Program-made: the position numbers and the translations under genes
The notes under the pieces: generated by a model
What the model saw: only the letters and a program-made list of their open reading frames with translations
What the model was told of the DNA's origin: nothing
The model's database searches: none
Part shown: in pieces, positions 25,088 to 34,794 of the stretch
Numbering within the stretch: the first letter of the stretch is position 1
Layout: each line of letters starts with the position of its first letter
Origin: Prochlorococcus sp. W8
GTDB taxonomy: Bacteria > Cyanobacteriota > Cyanobacteriia > PCC-6307 > Cyanobiaceae
Assembly (NCBI GenBank): GCA_000291825.1
Contig: ALPF01000044.1
Location: 1 to 37,349 of the forward strand
DNA length: 37,349 nt
Direction: 5' to 3'

Positions 25088-25495
25088 ATGATTAGCAAAT
25101 CTGAGTCAAAAGATTCCGTAACAATCTCCCCATCTTTTCAGCTTCCAGTAATTTTAATTGCATTAAGCTTTATGTTGCTTTTTCTTAATATTGGAGTTTG
25201 GCCAACAATTATTTCTTCATCATTTAGTTTCTTCCTTTTATTACAAGCATTTACTTTAAGAATAAATATTACGAATGAAGATTTTGTGGTTTTACAATTA
25301 GGAAAAGAGATAAGAAGATTCCCTTTCAAAAATTGGATTGCTTGGAAGTTATTTTTACCTGATCTACCAGGCATTTTTTACTTCAGAGAAACCTCTAGTC
25401 CTCACCTTCTCCCAATATTATTCAATCCAAAACAATTGAAAGAAGAACTTCTTAAGAAAGTCGATTCTTTAGAAATTAGAAAATCTAGTATTTAG
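25088..25495 (+). CDS. DUF3119 family protein
   Basis: About 136 aa from the ATG at 25088. A TTG 12 nt earlier would overlap the upstream gene and is less likely. Two close hydrophobic segments (LPVILIALSFMLLFLNIGVWP and IISSSFSFFLLLQAF) form a membrane hairpin, followed by a PH-like soluble domain (LRINITNEDFVVLQLGKEIRRFPFKNWIAWKLF ... LPGIFYFRET ... LLPILFNPKQLKEEL). This matches the cyanobacterial and plastid DUF3119 family. Function is not established. Tight placement after the lipid-transporter permease suggests a link to membrane lipids (inference). Confidence 0.82.
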   Translation: MISKSESKDSVTISPSFQLPVILIALSFMLLFLNIGVWPTIISSSFSFFLLLQAFTLRINITNEDFVVLQLGKEIRRFPFKNWIAWKLFLPDLPGIFYFRETSSPHLLPILFNPKQLKEELLKKVDSLEIRKSSI

Positions 25496-25533
25496 TTTTA
25501 TTCAAACCCCCATCATTAATCAATAATAAAAAA

Positions 25534-26523
25534 ATGATCGATAAAACATCCGAAAATAAACAATCAAATGAAACTGATGCTTCAATAAAAAAAGGGGAGG
25601 CAAATGGTAATAAATCAAACTCAAATAAAAAAGAAAAACAAATAATCTCAAAAAAGAAAACTAATCAAGAAGAGATTCTTAATGAGATTTTTAATGAACT
25701 TATTCTTAAGAAATCAAATTTAATGAAAGAAATTAATATTTTAGAAAAGCAGAAGAATAATTTAATAACTGATATTGAATCAAATTTTTCTGGAAAGTCA
25801 GATAATATCGCAAAAAAAGTTAAAGGATTTCAAGAGTATTTAACGGGTGCTTTACTTCATTTATCTCAAACTGTAGAAAAATTGGAATTAGTCTCGCAAC
25901 CTATAATGGTTAAGCCATCGCCACTTGATGAGACTCAAATTACAGCCAAAAATGAAATAATTCATGTTCCTGCGTTATCTGATACATTCAAACCAGATGA
26001 AAAGATAATCAGAAAATGCTTTTCTTCATTTTGTAAACAACCAGATTTTTATGCTGAACCTTGGAAGTTAAGACGTAGTCTCGATAAAGAGGATATAGAA
26101 ATACTCGATGATTGGTTTTTCAACATGGGAGGAAGAGGAGCTCTTGAGAGCAGAGGTTCAAGACAAAAAAATGCTTTATTATCAGCAGGTTTAATATCCA
26201 TTTTAGGGGAATTATATGGAGATCAATTCCAAACTTTAATCCTAGCTTCTGAGCCAGAGAGGCTTGGCGAGTGGAGGAGAATCCTACAAGACTGCTTAGG
26301 ACTTAATAGAGATGACTTTGGCCCTAATAGTGGAATAGTCCTTTTTGAGAGACCTGAAGGGGTCATAGAGAAAGCAGATAGACTGGAATCGGAGAATGAA
26401 GTACCATTAATAATTATCGATGGATCAGAAACTAATATTGAAATACCAATACTTCAATTTCCTCTCTGGCTGGCGTTTGTAGGCTCAGATGAAGAAATTT
26501 ATGATGATTTTGAAATGAACTAA
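25534..26523 (+). CDS. DUF3086 family protein with coiled-coil
   Basis: 329 aa. A low-complexity Lys/Asn/Ser-rich N-terminus (residues 1-45), a coiled coil (about 45-90, [20 protein letters not shown] and on), then a conserved globular domain with [37 protein letters not shown] near residue 180 and [31 protein letters not shown]. This is the cyanobacterial DUF3086 family. No catalytic motif is visible; function unknown. The stop TAA overlaps the plsY ATG by one base (TAATG), so the two are translationally coupled. Confidence 0.85.
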   Translation: MIDKTSENKQSNETDASIKKGEANGNKSNSNKKEKQIISKKKTNQEEILNEIFNELILKKSNLMKEINILEKQKNNLITDIESNFSGKSDNIAKKVKGFQEYLTGALLHLSQTVEKLELVSQPIMVKPSPLDETQITAKNEIIHVPALSDTFKPDEKIIRKCFSSFCKQPDFYAEPWKLRRSLDKEDIEILDDWFFNMGGRGALESRGSRQKNALLSAGLISILGELYGDQFQTLILASEPERLGEWRRILQDCLGLNRDDFGPNSGIVLFERPEGVIEKADRLESENEVPLIIIDGSETNIEIPILQFPLWLAFVGSDEEIYDDFEMN

Positions 26524-27128
26524 TGGACCTAATTTTTAAAATTTTAATCTTATCTCTTTGCTATTTACTAGGATCCTTTCCAACGGGTTTTTTAGTTGGA
26601 AAGTATTTAAAAAATATAGATTTAAGAAAAATAGGATCTGGCTCAACAGGGGCTACTAATGTTTTAAGAAATGTTGGTAAATGGCCTGCTCTATTTGTTT
26701 TTATAATTGATGTTCTCAAAGGTTTTATTGCAGTCACAATTTCTCATATTTTTATTTCAGAAAGTATATATGAAGTATTAGCAGGTTCTTTAGCCGTTTC
26801 AGGACATATTTGGCCAATTTGGCTCAAAGGCAAAGGTGGAAAAGCAGTTGCCACTGGTTTAGGCATATTTATTGCTCTATCATGGCAAGTTGGATTAGCT
26901 TCTTTTGGAATATTTTTATTAGTATTAAGTTTCTCTAAGTTTGTCTCCTTATCAAGCATTACGGCCTCTTTACTATTACCTGTTTTTATGTTTTTAAATC
27001 TGGGAAAAATGAATCATCCCTACTTCATATTTAGCGTTTTAGTAGCAATTTTAATCATTGGTAAACACAAGGCAAATATTGCTAGGATCATAAAAGGAAT
27101 TGAACCAAAAATTAAAGTAAAAAGTTAG
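26523..27128 (+). CDS. plsY: acyl-phosphate:glycerol-3-phosphate acyltransferase PlsY
   Basis: 201 aa, about five membrane helices. PlsY transfers an acyl group from acyl phosphate to glycerol 3-phosphate, the first step of phospholipid and galactolipid synthesis, at the inner membrane. All three conserved loops are visible: [36 protein letters not shown], the [23 protein letters not shown]-type loop (here [20 protein letters not shown]) and the C-terminal [15 protein letters not shown] overlaps the DUF3086 stop. The 3' end overlaps the convergent pyrF gene by 4 nt. Confidence 0.96.
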   Translation: MDLIFKILILSLCYLLGSFPTGFLVGKYLKNIDLRKIGSGSTGATNVLRNVGKWPALFVFIIDVLKGFIAVTISHIFISESIYEVLAGSLAVSGHIWPIWLKGKGGKAVATGLGIFIALSWQVGLASFGIFLLVLSFSKFVSLSSITASLLLPVFMFLNLGKMNHPYFIFSVLVAILIIGKHKANIARIIKGIEPKIKVKS

Positions 27129-27844
27129 ATAAGACTATTGCAAATTTCTGAAAATATTTTATTGGGATTATTATTTTTAGTTATGGCTCTTCCTACAACA
27201 ATTTTTGATGCTCCATTAGAAATTGCATCCACTGGTGACATAACTCTACTTTGATCATTAATATCATTTATTAAAAATCTTATCCCTGGAGTAATTAACA
27301 TAAAGTCACTATCATATTTATCTCTTAAACTTTTAACTTCTAAAGGAGAGCATACACATCCATCTAAACCAGCATCGTAGGTTAATTTAGATAGGCTTAA
27401 AACATTATCTTCAATTGAAGATTCTCTATTTAATTCATATTTAAAATTATGTGGAGATAAACTTGTTAAAACTGTTATTGCAATAACCTCAGGAGGATTA
27501 TTATTTATTTCTCTTGATCCTTTTAAAGTTGCTTCTTTTGAAAGTTGTAATGCTTTAAGACCAGCAGAGGCATGCAGAGAAATAATATCAACTCCTAATT
27601 TTGATACATGATAAGAGGCTGAGCTCATAGTATTTGGAATATCATGGAATTTTAAATCTAAAAAAATTTTTTTATCCATATCCTTAAATTTTTTTATAAT
27701 GGATGGGCCTTCTTTAGTAAAAAGTTCTAAACCTACCTTAATCCAAGAAATATCAGGACAACCTTTAAGAAAAGATATAGCACCATTTCTATCCATACCA
27801 TCAAGAGCAACAATTATCTTATCTGATGGATTATTTGAACTCAT
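27125..27844 (-). CDS. pyrF: orotidine 5'-phosphate decarboxylase
   Basis: 239 aa (beta/alpha)8 enzyme that decarboxylates OMP to UMP, the last step of de novo pyrimidine synthesis. The catalytic array DxKxxD is visible as [13 protein letters not shown] (D63, K65, D68); the N-terminus [10 protein letters not shown] and the phosphate-binding ends LITPGIR and KIVVGRAIT are standard. ATG at 27844; it lies 4 nt downstream of tyrS on the same strand and is co-transcribed with it. Confidence 0.96.
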   Translation of the reverse strand: MSSNNPSDKIIVALDGMDRNGAISFLKGCPDISWIKVGLELFTKEGPSIIKKFKDMDKKIFLDLKFHDIPNTMSSASYHVSKLGVDIISLHASAGLKALQLSKEATLKGSREINNNPPEVIAITVLTSLSPHNFKYELNRESSIEDNVLSLSKLTYDAGLDGCVCSPLEVKSLRDKYDSDFMLITPGIRFLINDINDQSRVMSPVDAISNGASKIVVGRAITKNNNPNKIFSEICNSLI

Positions 27845-27848
27845 CTAC

Positions 27849-29090
27849 TTACTTCTCAAATCTCTTAGTAATTTTCTTTCCAATTTGCAAAATTTTTCCA
27901 ACCAACTCATCTTTAGAATTAAAAACAATATCCGGATCCAATATTTTTTTACTATCTAACTTAACTCCGCCTCCTTTTATTGATCTTCTTGATTCGCTAC
28001 TTGAATTAAAAAGTTTCAAGAAACTGAGCAAATAAAAAAACTTTAATGGGAATTTTGCATTATTTAGAGATATCACTGGTATGTCAGTAACTTCTTCTTT
28101 TTCACCAAGAAATAATTTCTCACAATTTGACTGTGCTTCTAAAGCTGCCTCTCTCCCATGGAACAAGGAAGTTACCTCTAAAGCCATAAATCTTTGCATA
28201 TCTCTTGAATCTTTATCCTTAATCGAAGATAAATTAACATCTGTTAGTAATTCAATATATGAAGGAACAAGACTATCTTTTAATTTTTCTAATTTGGAAT
28301 ACATTGATAACGGCTCTTCATTAATCCCAACAGTATTCATTTCAGATTTACTCATCTTTTTTACTCCATCTAAACCTGTAAGGATTGGAAGTAACATTCC
28401 GAATTGAGTTTCTTTCTTAAAGAATTTTTGCAAATCTCTACCTATTCCTATATTGAACTTTTGATCAGTTCCGCCAATTTCAATATCAGCTTTTACTTTC
28501 ACTGAATCGTAGCCTTGCAATAGTGGATATAAAAATTCATGCAATGATATTGGTATTTGAGAATTATATCTATTACAAAAATCTTCTTTAGCAAGCATCT
28601 GACTAACAGTACTACAACTCATCAGTTGAATAATTGAATTTAAGTCTAAATTTTTTAGCCACTCGCTATTATGCCTTATTTCAAGTCTCCCTTCAGTCTC
28701 AAAATCTAATAATGAACGTGATGCTGGCTTACCTAAGCCTAATTGTTTTAAATAAGTTTTAGCATTTAGGTTAACCTGATCCTCTGTTAATTGAATTCTG
28801 GTTTTGTTCTTTCCGGTAGGATCACCTATTTTAGCTGTAAAATCTCCAATTATTAAAACAGCTGTATGTCCATTGTCTTGAAAGTTTCTAAGTTTTCTAA
28901 ATAAAATACTATGCCCTAAATGAATATCTGCTCCAGTAGGATCAATTCCTAGTTTAACTCTTAACTTTTTACCTACACCGTTGTTATATCTTTCCAACTT
29001 TTTAGTTAAGGTTTGATCTGAATTTTGTAAAGGAAATAATTCCGATACTCCTCTAAATAACCAAGAAGGTAGATTTTGATCAGGAAGCAT
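27849..29090 (-). CDS. tyrS: tyrosyl-tRNA synthetase
   Basis: 413 aa class I aminoacyl-tRNA synthetase. HIGH motif as HLGH (residues 57-60, in [12 protein letters not shown]), KMSKS at 245-249 ([15 protein letters not shown]), tyrosine-binding region with [16 protein letters not shown], and a C-terminal S4 RNA-binding domain ([20 protein letters not shown]). The layout fits the TyrZ-like branch common in cyanobacteria. First gene of a short minus-strand operon with pyrF; the DUF1825 gene lies 20 nt upstream on the same strand. Confidence 0.96.
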   Translation of the reverse strand: MLPDQNLPSWLFRGVSELFPLQNSDQTLTKKLERYNNGVGKKLRVKLGIDPTGADIHLGHSILFRKLRNFQDNGHTAVLIIGDFTAKIGDPTGKNKTRIQLTEDQVNLNAKTYLKQLGLGKPASRSLLDFETEGRLEIRHNSEWLKNLDLNSIIQLMSCSTVSQMLAKEDFCNRYNSQIPISLHEFLYPLLQGYDSVKVKADIEIGGTDQKFNIGIGRDLQKFFKKETQFGMLLPILTGLDGVKKMSKSEMNTVGINEEPLSMYSKLEKLKDSLVPSYIELLTDVNLSSIKDKDSRDMQRFMALEVTSLFHGREAALEAQSNCEKLFLGEKEEVTDIPVISLNNAKFPLKFFYLLSFLKLFNSSSESRRSIKGGGVKLDSKKILDPDIVFNSKDELVGKILQIGKKITKRFEK

Positions 29091-29110
29091 AAGAAAATAA
29101 ATTAAGGTTA

Positions 29111-29434
29111 TTAAGAACTTTGATCAAGTTCATTTTTCATTCGCAATAAAGTTTTATTCATTTGGTCAAACATTTGTTCAGGTGTGATACCAAATTGACT
29201 TAACTGCGTTTTCAGCTGTTCAACTGTCATTTTTGCTTGAAAATCCTCTGATAACTCAAATCTTTTCATAAAAACCTTATATCTATCCATAAGGGTTTCC
29301 ATTCTTTTTATAAACATTTTTTTCCCCTCTCTATCAAATTTTCCATAGTCAGAACCTAATTTCATTAGTTCTTGATAATCGTTAAAAAGCTGCTTTGCTT
29401 CTTCTTGAACAATATCTGACTCAAAAAAACTCAT
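29111..29434 (-). CDS. DUF1825 family protein
   Basis: 107 aa, acidic and predicted all-helical, starting [20 protein letters not shown] and rich in charged heptads ([30 protein letters not shown]). It matches the small, highly conserved cyanobacterial DUF1825 family, whose function is unknown. It lacks membrane segments and cysteines, so it is a soluble cytoplasmic protein. It starts opposite the GIY-YIG-like gene across a 141-nt gap with two inverted repeats and reads into tyrS. Confidence 0.88.
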   Translation of the reverse strand: MSFFESDIVQEEAKQLFNDYQELMKLGSDYGKFDREGKKMFIKRMETLMDRYKVFMKRFELSEDFQAKMTVEQLKTQLSQFGITPEQMFDQMNKTLLRMKNELDQSS

Positions 29435-29461
29435 TTAATTCAAATCAACTAAGGGGCAAAT

Positions 29462-29484
29462 TTTTAAGACAAAAAATCTTAAAA
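29462..29484. promoter_or_regulatory. inverted repeat 1 in the divergent DUF1825 / GIY-YIG gap
   Basis: TTTTAAGA (29462-29469), spacer CAAAAAA, TCTTAAAA (29477-29484), 28 nt upstream of the DUF1825 start (minus strand). There is no obvious terminator role, since both flanking genes start here. Confidence 0.35.
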
Positions 29485-29489
29485 TTACA

Positions 29490-29515
29490 AAACTATAGTA
29501 ATACAATTATAGTTT
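29490..29515. promoter_or_regulatory. inverted repeat 2 in the divergent DUF1825 / GIY-YIG gap
   Basis: AAACTATA (29490-29497), spacer of 10, TATAGTTT (29508-29515). Only 5 nt from the first inverted repeat. May be an operator or overlap a -10 element (TATAGT). Confidence 0.35.
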
Positions 29516-29575
29516 ATAAATAATGTATTTAATAATTGCTTACTTACAATTAATATTCTAAAAAATCTCAACACA

Positions 29576-30184
29576 TTGGAAGATCAAAACAAAAATAAAA
29601 AATCTTATAAAAATAAGCAATTTGAACTATTCCGATGTGAAGAAATCTTTGTATCAAACTATAGCTTAAAAAACAATATAAATCACTCACATAGTTCTTT
29701 TCTAGATTGGCGAGAAAAGATACATAAGCATCAACTCTTTATTCGCAATAATTTGAGTAATCTATCTTTACAGAAATCGCTATTCACAAATGTTGAAGAA
29801 AAATTTATAAATATAAATCCCTTTTTACTTTCAAGTATTTCTATAAACTTCTGGAGAAGTAACAAAGCAATTCACAATGGCCCAGCTTTGTACTTTGTAG
29901 TTGATAAATTAAATAACTCTGAAATTATTTTATATATAGGTGAAACAAATTCAGCCGATAATAGATGGAAAGGAGATCATGACTGCAAAATTTACATAAA
30001 TAATTACAAAGAATCATTATCAGAAAATAATTTCAAAAGTCATATAGATATACGTTTTTATCTAGATGTTCCCAAAGAGGTCAAATTTAGACGTAAATTA
30101 GAACAGCAACTGATATATTTATGGTTACCCCCATTTAATAAGGAAACCAGAAATAGATGGGCAACAACTTTCACAACTAAATAA
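29576..30184 (+). CDS. GIY-YIG-like nuclease-domain protein
   Basis: 202 aa from a TTG at 29576. The N-terminal 100 residues are polar and not recognised. The C-terminal half looks like a GIY-YIG fold: ALYFVVDK (GIY strand), ILYIGETNSADNRWKGDH (YIG strand, with the catalytic-position Arg and a His), RRKLEQQLIYLWLPPFNKE (metal-binding-position Glu and the Asn/Pro end). The 'GIY' tripeptide itself is degenerate. Proteins of this kind occur in picocyanobacteria with no assigned function; DNA or RNA cleavage is possible, not shown. The genes on either side (DUF1825 and pepA) are unrelated. Confidence 0.7.
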   Translation: MEDQNKNKKSYKNKQFELFRCEEIFVSNYSLKNNINHSHSSFLDWREKIHKHQLFIRNNLSNLSLQKSLFTNVEEKFININPFLLSSISINFWRSNKAIHNGPALYFVVDKLNNSEIILYIGETNSADNRWKGDHDCKIYINNYKESLSENNFKSHIDIRFYLDVPKEVKFRRKLEQQLIYLWLPPFNKETRNRWATTFTTK

Positions 30185-30208
30185 AAATTAAATTAAAACT
30201 TCGATAAG

Positions 30209-31681
30209 ATGCAATTTTCAATTTTCAAAAATCCATTAAATACTTGGCAGGGTAATTCATTAATTCTTGGGATGTTTGAGGAAGATATTTTTCAACAATT
30301 AGAAAGATATAATTTAAACATTAATGCTAAATTATTAACATCCAAATTCCTTGAAAAAGATTTCAAAGGCAAAAAAGGAGAAATCTTAAAATTTGAATTT
30401 TTAGACTCGTATCTTAATTCTGTGTTAATTTTTGGATTAGGTAAAAGAAATAAAATAGATTATGAATACTTATCAAAGTCAATCTCTGATTGCTCTAGAA
30501 AAATTTGTGATGTAGAGGAAAAGAGCGGGATTCTTCTTCCCTGGGATGAATTAGAAAACTTTTCATTGCACTCGGCAGCAGAAATAATTCGATTATCAAT
30601 TTTTAGAGATAATAGATTTAATCATAAAAAAGATGAAAAAGTTTCTCTTAAAGCAGTTGAATTTCTTGGTATTACTGACTCAAAAGAAATTTCTTTTAAA
30701 GAGATACAAGATATATGTTCAGGGGTAGAATTTGCGAGAGAGCTTGTAGCTGCTCCCCCAAATATTCTTACCCCTCTTGAGATGTCAAGACAAGCTATTA
30801 ATATTGCAAAAAATTATGACCTAGAAGTCCAGATTTTAGATAGGAAAGAATGCGAAGATCTATCCATGGGTGCATATCTTGCCGTTGCAAAAGGGTCAGA
30901 TTTAGAACCTAAGTTTATTCATTTAATTTATAAATCAAATGATGATATAAGGAAAAAGATTGCCTTAGTTGGAAAAGGATTAACTTTTGACTCTGGCGGT
31001 TATAACTTAAAAGTAGGAGCTGGTTCTCAAATTGACATGATGAAATATGATATGGGGGGAAGTGCAGCTGTACTGGGCACAGCAAAAGCAATCGGAGCCA
31101 TTAAACCCAAAGGATTAGAAATTCATTTTATTATTGCTTCATGTGAAAACATGATTAATGGTTCTGCTTTTCATCCTGGTGATGTCATAACCGCTTCAAA
31201 TGGAAAAACTATTGAAATAAATAATACAGATGCAGAAGGTAGATTGACACTCGCCGACGCTTTAACTTACGCATCCAACTTAAATCCAGATACAATAATA
31301 GATCTTGCGACCTTAACAGGAGCATGTGTTATAGCTTTAGGAGGTGATCTCGCAGGTTTATGGAGTAATAATAATCAATTAGCAAATGATCTTTTAAACG
31401 CAGCCTCTGAAGTTGGAGAAGGAATGTGGCATATGCCATTACAGAAATCTTATAAAGAAGGTTTGAAATCTCACATAGCTGATATGAAAAATACTGGGCC
31501 TAGAGGTGGAGGTTCAATAACTGCTGCTCTATTTCTTGAAGAATTCTTTAATGAGAATATTAACTGGGCACATATCGATATTGCAGGAACTTGTTGGGCA
31601 GATAAAAACAAAGGTTTAAATCCAAGTGGAGCTACAGGATACGGTGTTAGGACTCTCGTAAAGTGGATACAAAATATTTAA
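30209..31681 (+). CDS. pepA: leucyl aminopeptidase (M17)
   Basis: 490 aa cytosolic two-metal aminopeptidase that trims N-terminal residues from peptides. The C-terminal catalytic domain shows [18 protein letters not shown] (metal-binding Lys and Asp), [10 protein letters not shown], the family signature [14 protein letters not shown] (residues 339-352) and TGACVIALG. The N-terminal regulatory and hexamer domain is less conserved, as usual. ATG at 30209. Convergent with msrA, with only 12 nt between the stop codons. Intact. Confidence 0.95.
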   Translation: MQFSIFKNPLNTWQGNSLILGMFEEDIFQQLERYNLNINAKLLTSKFLEKDFKGKKGEILKFEFLDSYLNSVLIFGLGKRNKIDYEYLSKSISDCSRKICDVEEKSGILLPWDELENFSLHSAAEIIRLSIFRDNRFNHKKDEKVSLKAVEFLGITDSKEISFKEIQDICSGVEFARELVAAPPNILTPLEMSRQAINIAKNYDLEVQILDRKECEDLSMGAYLAVAKGSDLEPKFIHLIYKSNDDIRKKIALVGKGLTFDSGGYNLKVGAGSQIDMMKYDMGGSAAVLGTAKAIGAIKPKGLEIHFIIASCENMINGSAFHPGDVITASNGKTIEINNTDAEGRLTLADALTYASNLNPDTIIDLATLTGACVIALGGDLAGLWSNNNQLANDLLNAASEVGEGMWHMPLQKSYKEGLKSHIADMKNTGPRGGGSITAALFLEEFFNENINWAHIDIAGTCWADKNKGLNPSGATGYGVRTLVKWIQNI

Positions 31682-31693
31682 ATATTTTTTGAT

Positions 31694-32296
31694 TTATTCA
31701 CTCCAAGCAATTGTTTTTTTAGCTCTTTCACCCCATAGTTGATCTAACCTTTTATCCCTGCCGCATGAATATCTATAAAATTTATACTTCAATTCATTAT
31801 TCTTAGCAAAATCTTGATGATAATCTTCTGCAATCCAAAATTTATTTCGAGATTTTAATTCAACTTTAATCTTGTCTACTGATACACCAAGCTCTTTTGA
31901 AGCAGAGATTAAAGCATTTTTTGATTTGTCAGCCTCATCAAGATCCTCATAAAAGATAACCGGTCTATAGGAGTCACCTCTATCGCAAAATTGCCCTTCT
32001 CCATCTAAAGGATCTATATTTCTAAGGTAACTTCTTAATATCGTCTCTAATTTAATAATATTAGGATCATAATTTACTAAAACCACTTCTTGATGACCCG
32101 CATGATTTCCATAAGTAGGATTCAAAATATTACCTCCTGAATAACCGCTCATAACATTATCAATCCCTCCCAAAGACTCTAAATCATGTTCCATACACCA
32201 AAAGCATCCACCAGCTAAAACAATTTCATTTGCGTTTAATCTTATAGGATTAATGAATATTAAAATTACGATAAATAGACTGAATAGGTTTTTCAT
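31694..32296 (-). CDS. msrA: peptide-methionine (S)-S-oxide reductase, probably exported
   Basis: 200 aa MsrA. Active-site motif GGCFWC (residues 29-34, catalytic Cys31), then SGYSGG, HAGHQEVVLVNYDP, GEGQFCDRGDSYRPVIF (FCDRGxQYRP box) and the C-terminal recycling cysteine in YSCGR. The N-terminus MKNLFSLFIVILIFINPIRLNA is a credible signal peptide, with cleavage near NA-NE, so the enzyme likely repairs oxidised methionine in the periplasm or lumen rather than the cytoplasm (inference). It starts 8 nt downstream of lpxB on the same strand, at the end of the envelope gene cluster. Confidence 0.94.
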   Translation of the reverse strand: MKNLFSLFIVILIFINPIRLNANEIVLAGGCFWCMEHDLESLGGIDNVMSGYSGGNILNPTYGNHAGHQEVVLVNYDPNIIKLETILRSYLRNIDPLDGEGQFCDRGDSYRPVIFYEDLDEADKSKNALISASKELGVSVDKIKVELKSRNKFWIAEDYHQDFAKNNELKYKFYRYSCGRDKRLDQLWGERAKKTIAWSE

Positions 32297-32304
32297 TTTT
32301 ATGA

Positions 32305-33483
32305 TTAAATTAAAGAGTCTAATATTTCAGAAGCAGCTCTTTGAACTACTCCCTTATCTCCTAATATTTTCTTCAAAGATTTATAACCATTTTTTATTTT
32401 GATCTTTTGATTTGGTTTATCCATTATTTGTAGAGATTTTTTTAATATTCTATTAACTTCAAAATCTTTCTGAACGAATTCAGGTACTATTCTTTTTCTC
32501 ATTAATAAATTCACAGGTGATATAAATCTTACTTTGAATTTAAGAATATTCTTAGCAATGAAAGCTGTAACCCTACTTACTTTATAACCAACTACTTGAG
32601 GTACTCCATATAATGCAAGTTCCATATTTACTGTTCCAGACTTACAGAGAGCTAATGTTGCTAACGAATAAATAAAAGGTTTATTGGCTTCAATATTTCT
32701 TAAGCTAATAACTCTACCTTTTACATTATAACGTTGAAGAGCTTTTGCAAATTTCACCTCAAAGGTATCCCTGCATGATGGTATAAAGACTACTAGATTG
32801 GGATATTTTTCTTGTAATTTATTTGCCACTTTCATAAAAGTCGGCAAAATATACTTGATTTCTTGAGGGCGGGAAGCTGGCATCATTAAGAGTATATTTT
32901 CATTATTTTTTAATCTTAAATGCTTTCGAGATAAGCTTTTACTAGGAAGTTTATCTATTGAATCAACCATAGGATGACCTATCCAGGAAACATTACCTCC
33001 TCTCTTTCGGTAGAAATCTGCCTCCTCTTTAAATATTGCAAAGATTTTATTAGAGAAACTAATTAAATCAGTTGTTGAATTATTACCTACTCTCCATGCC
33101 CACTCTTGAGGAGCAATATAGTAGTAAATTGGAATCTGAATATTTTTCCTTCTTATTTTTCTCCCTATATTAATATTTGGGCCCATATAATCTATCAAAA
33201 TCAAGCAATTAGGGGAATTTGAAATTAATAACTTATAAAATCTTTTTTGAATTTTTAGAGTAGGAACTATTAATGGTAGAGCTTCCCAAATACCTATTGC
33301 ACTTATAGAGGTAGTATCGTGCATAATATTTACACCTACTTCTCGCATCCTTTCTCCTCCAAGTCCAAATATTTCTATAGGGATAGAGCGTTTTTTACTC
33401 TCCTCTATTAAAGCCCTTGCTAAAAGGCTTCCATGTAAATCTCCAGATACCTCACCTGTACTTATAAAAATTTTTTTTATCAT
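32305..33483 (-). CDS. lpxB: lipid-A-disaccharide synthase
   Basis: 392 aa GT-B-type glycosyltransferase (GT19) that joins UDP-diacylglucosamine and lipid X into the lipid A disaccharide. N-terminal signature KIFISTGEVSGDLHGSLLARAL, the central LIDYMGPNINIGR and YYIAPQEWAWR segments, MMPASRPQEIKYILP, and the donor-binding ALCKSGTVNMELALYGVPQVVGYK. ATG start at 33483 overlaps the lpxA stop by 4 nt (ATGA). Complete and in the order lpxC-fabZ-lpxA-lpxB, typical for cyanobacteria. Confidence 0.95.
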   Translation of the reverse strand: MIKKIFISTGEVSGDLHGSLLARALIEESKKRSIPIEIFGLGGERMREVGVNIMHDTTSISAIGIWEALPLIVPTLKIQKRFYKLLISNSPNCLILIDYMGPNINIGRKIRRKNIQIPIYYYIAPQEWAWRVGNNSTTDLISFSNKIFAIFKEEADFYRKRGGNVSWIGHPMVDSIDKLPSKSLSRKHLRLKNNENILLMMPASRPQEIKYILPTFMKVANKLQEKYPNLVVFIPSCRDTFEVKFAKALQRYNVKGRVISLRNIEANKPFIYSLATLALCKSGTVNMELALYGVPQVVGYKVSRVTAFIAKNILKFKVRFISPVNLLMRKRIVPEFVQKDFEVNRILKKSLQIMDKPNQKIKIKNGYKSLKKILGDKGVVQRAASEILDSLI

Positions 33484-34322
33484 ATATTTATTGAGGGCAT
33501 TGGCCCGCGTCTATTGCTGGATATTGATTGTTCAACAAAATCACATAACTTTTTGGAAGATAAATCCAATTGCTCCTTCTTTGCCATATTTAATGCTTTT
33601 AAAATAACGTAGTCTGATTTGAAAAGTAAATTCCATATTTTCAATAATAATTTTAAATCAAAATTCTTATCCTCCAGTAAACCACTCCTTTTAATCCCAA
33701 CTCTATTGAGACCTCTTAAACGACCAGGATGTCCTTCTGCTAGGCAAAAAGGAGGAACATCTCTATCAACTCGAGTCATACCTCCGACCATAGCTAAATA
33801 TCCTATATGAACAAATTGATGAATTCCTAAACAACCTCCAATTATTGCTTGATCATCAATTTTTACATGACCTGCAACCTGTACACTATTAGATAAGATA
33901 ACTTTATTACCTAATTCGCAATTATGCCCAATATGAGTATAAGCCATTAATAAATTATGATTTCCAATAACTGTTTTTTCTTCGTTATTAGTAGCCTTAT
34001 TAACAGTTACACATTCCCTAAAGGTATTATTATCTCCGATAATTACTTCTGTATTAGCCCCTTTATATTTTAGATCCTGAGGCTCTAAACCTAAAAAAAC
34101 ATTTGGGAAAATTTTATTATTTTTTCCAATACTTGTTTTGCCTTGTATTACAGAATTAGGACCTACATAAGTACCGGAATCAATAATGACATCTGGACCA
34201 ATGATTGCCCCTTTTTCAATAACAACACCTTTATTTATTTGCGCATTTGGATGAACAGATGCAGTTGTGTCAACTATGATCTCATCAAACTTAGAAGAAT
34301 AATTACTAAAAATATTTTCCAT
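33480..34322 (-). CDS. lpxA: acyl-ACP:UDP-N-acetylglucosamine O-acyltransferase
   Basis: 280 aa left-handed beta-helix (hexapeptide repeat) acyltransferase, first step of lipid A synthesis. The N-terminal two thirds show I/V-G-x-x-x-x repeats (VVIEKGAIIGPDVIIDSGTY and on). The catalytic His is in LLMAYTHIGHNCELG (His133 by alignment with E. coli His125), and the IFPNVFLGLEPQDLKYKG and FRECVTVNKAT loops are typical. The C-terminal helices begin near GLNRVGIKRSG. N-terminal extension of about 16 residues before the first repeat; ATG at 34322. Follows fabZ by 2 nt. Confidence 0.95.
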   Translation of the reverse strand: MENIFSNYSSKFDEIIVDTTASVHPNAQINKGVVIEKGAIIGPDVIIDSGTYVGPNSVIQGKTSIGKNNKIFPNVFLGLEPQDLKYKGANTEVIIGDNNTFRECVTVNKATNNEEKTVIGNHNLLMAYTHIGHNCELGNKVILSNSVQVAGHVKIDDQAIIGGCLGIHQFVHIGYLAMVGGMTRVDRDVPPFCLAEGHPGRLRGLNRVGIKRSGLLEDKNFDLKLLLKIWNLLFKSDYVILKALNMAKKEQLDLSSKKLCDFVEQSISSNRRGPMPSINI

Positions 34323-34324
34323 TT

Positions 34325-34783
34325 TTAATCAACTAAAGAAAACATTAATTCTCCTGAGCAAACAAGTTTTCCCTCAACATGAGCCTCACCTTTAACCTTC
34401 CCAAATCTTTTTCGTTTAATACTTAATAATTGGCAGGTTATTACAAGTTGATCTCCAGGAACCACTGGTCTTCTAAATTTAACATTATCAATTCCTGCAA
34501 AAACAAATAGGCCTGAGGGCAGATCAGGCATTTGCGTAACTATCAACCCTCCAACTTGAGCCATAGATTCAACTATTAAAACGCCTGGCATTAATGGTCT
34601 TTCAGGAAAGTGCCCTTGAAATTGAGGTTCATTTATGGTGATATTTTTAATTGCAACAGCTTTTTCTCCAGGGATATGTTCAATAACCCTATCTACTAGT
34701 GCGAAAGGGTATCTGTGTGGAAGTAAGCCTAGAATCTCTTCTATAGCAAGCTGATCATTATCAATAGATTTTTTATTTTCCAA
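34325..34783 (-). CDS. fabZ: 3-hydroxyacyl-[acyl-carrier-protein] dehydratase FabZ
   Basis: 152 aa hot-dog-fold dehydratase of fatty-acid elongation. It competes with LpxA for 3-hydroxyacyl-ACP, which explains its place between lpxC and lpxA. Seen: [14 protein letters not shown], the catalytic His58 in [22 protein letters not shown] with Glu72, and [20 protein letters not shown] at 34783. 11 nt after lpxC. Intact. Confidence 0.96.
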   Translation of the reverse strand: MENKKSIDNDQLAIEEILGLLPHRYPFALVDRVIEHIPGEKAVAIKNITINEPQFQGHFPERPLMPGVLIVESMAQVGGLIVTQMPDLPSGLFVFAGIDNVKFRRPVVPGDQLVITCQLLSIKRKRFGKVKGEAHVEGKLVCSGELMFSLVD

Positions 34784-34794
34784 AATAGTTTAAA

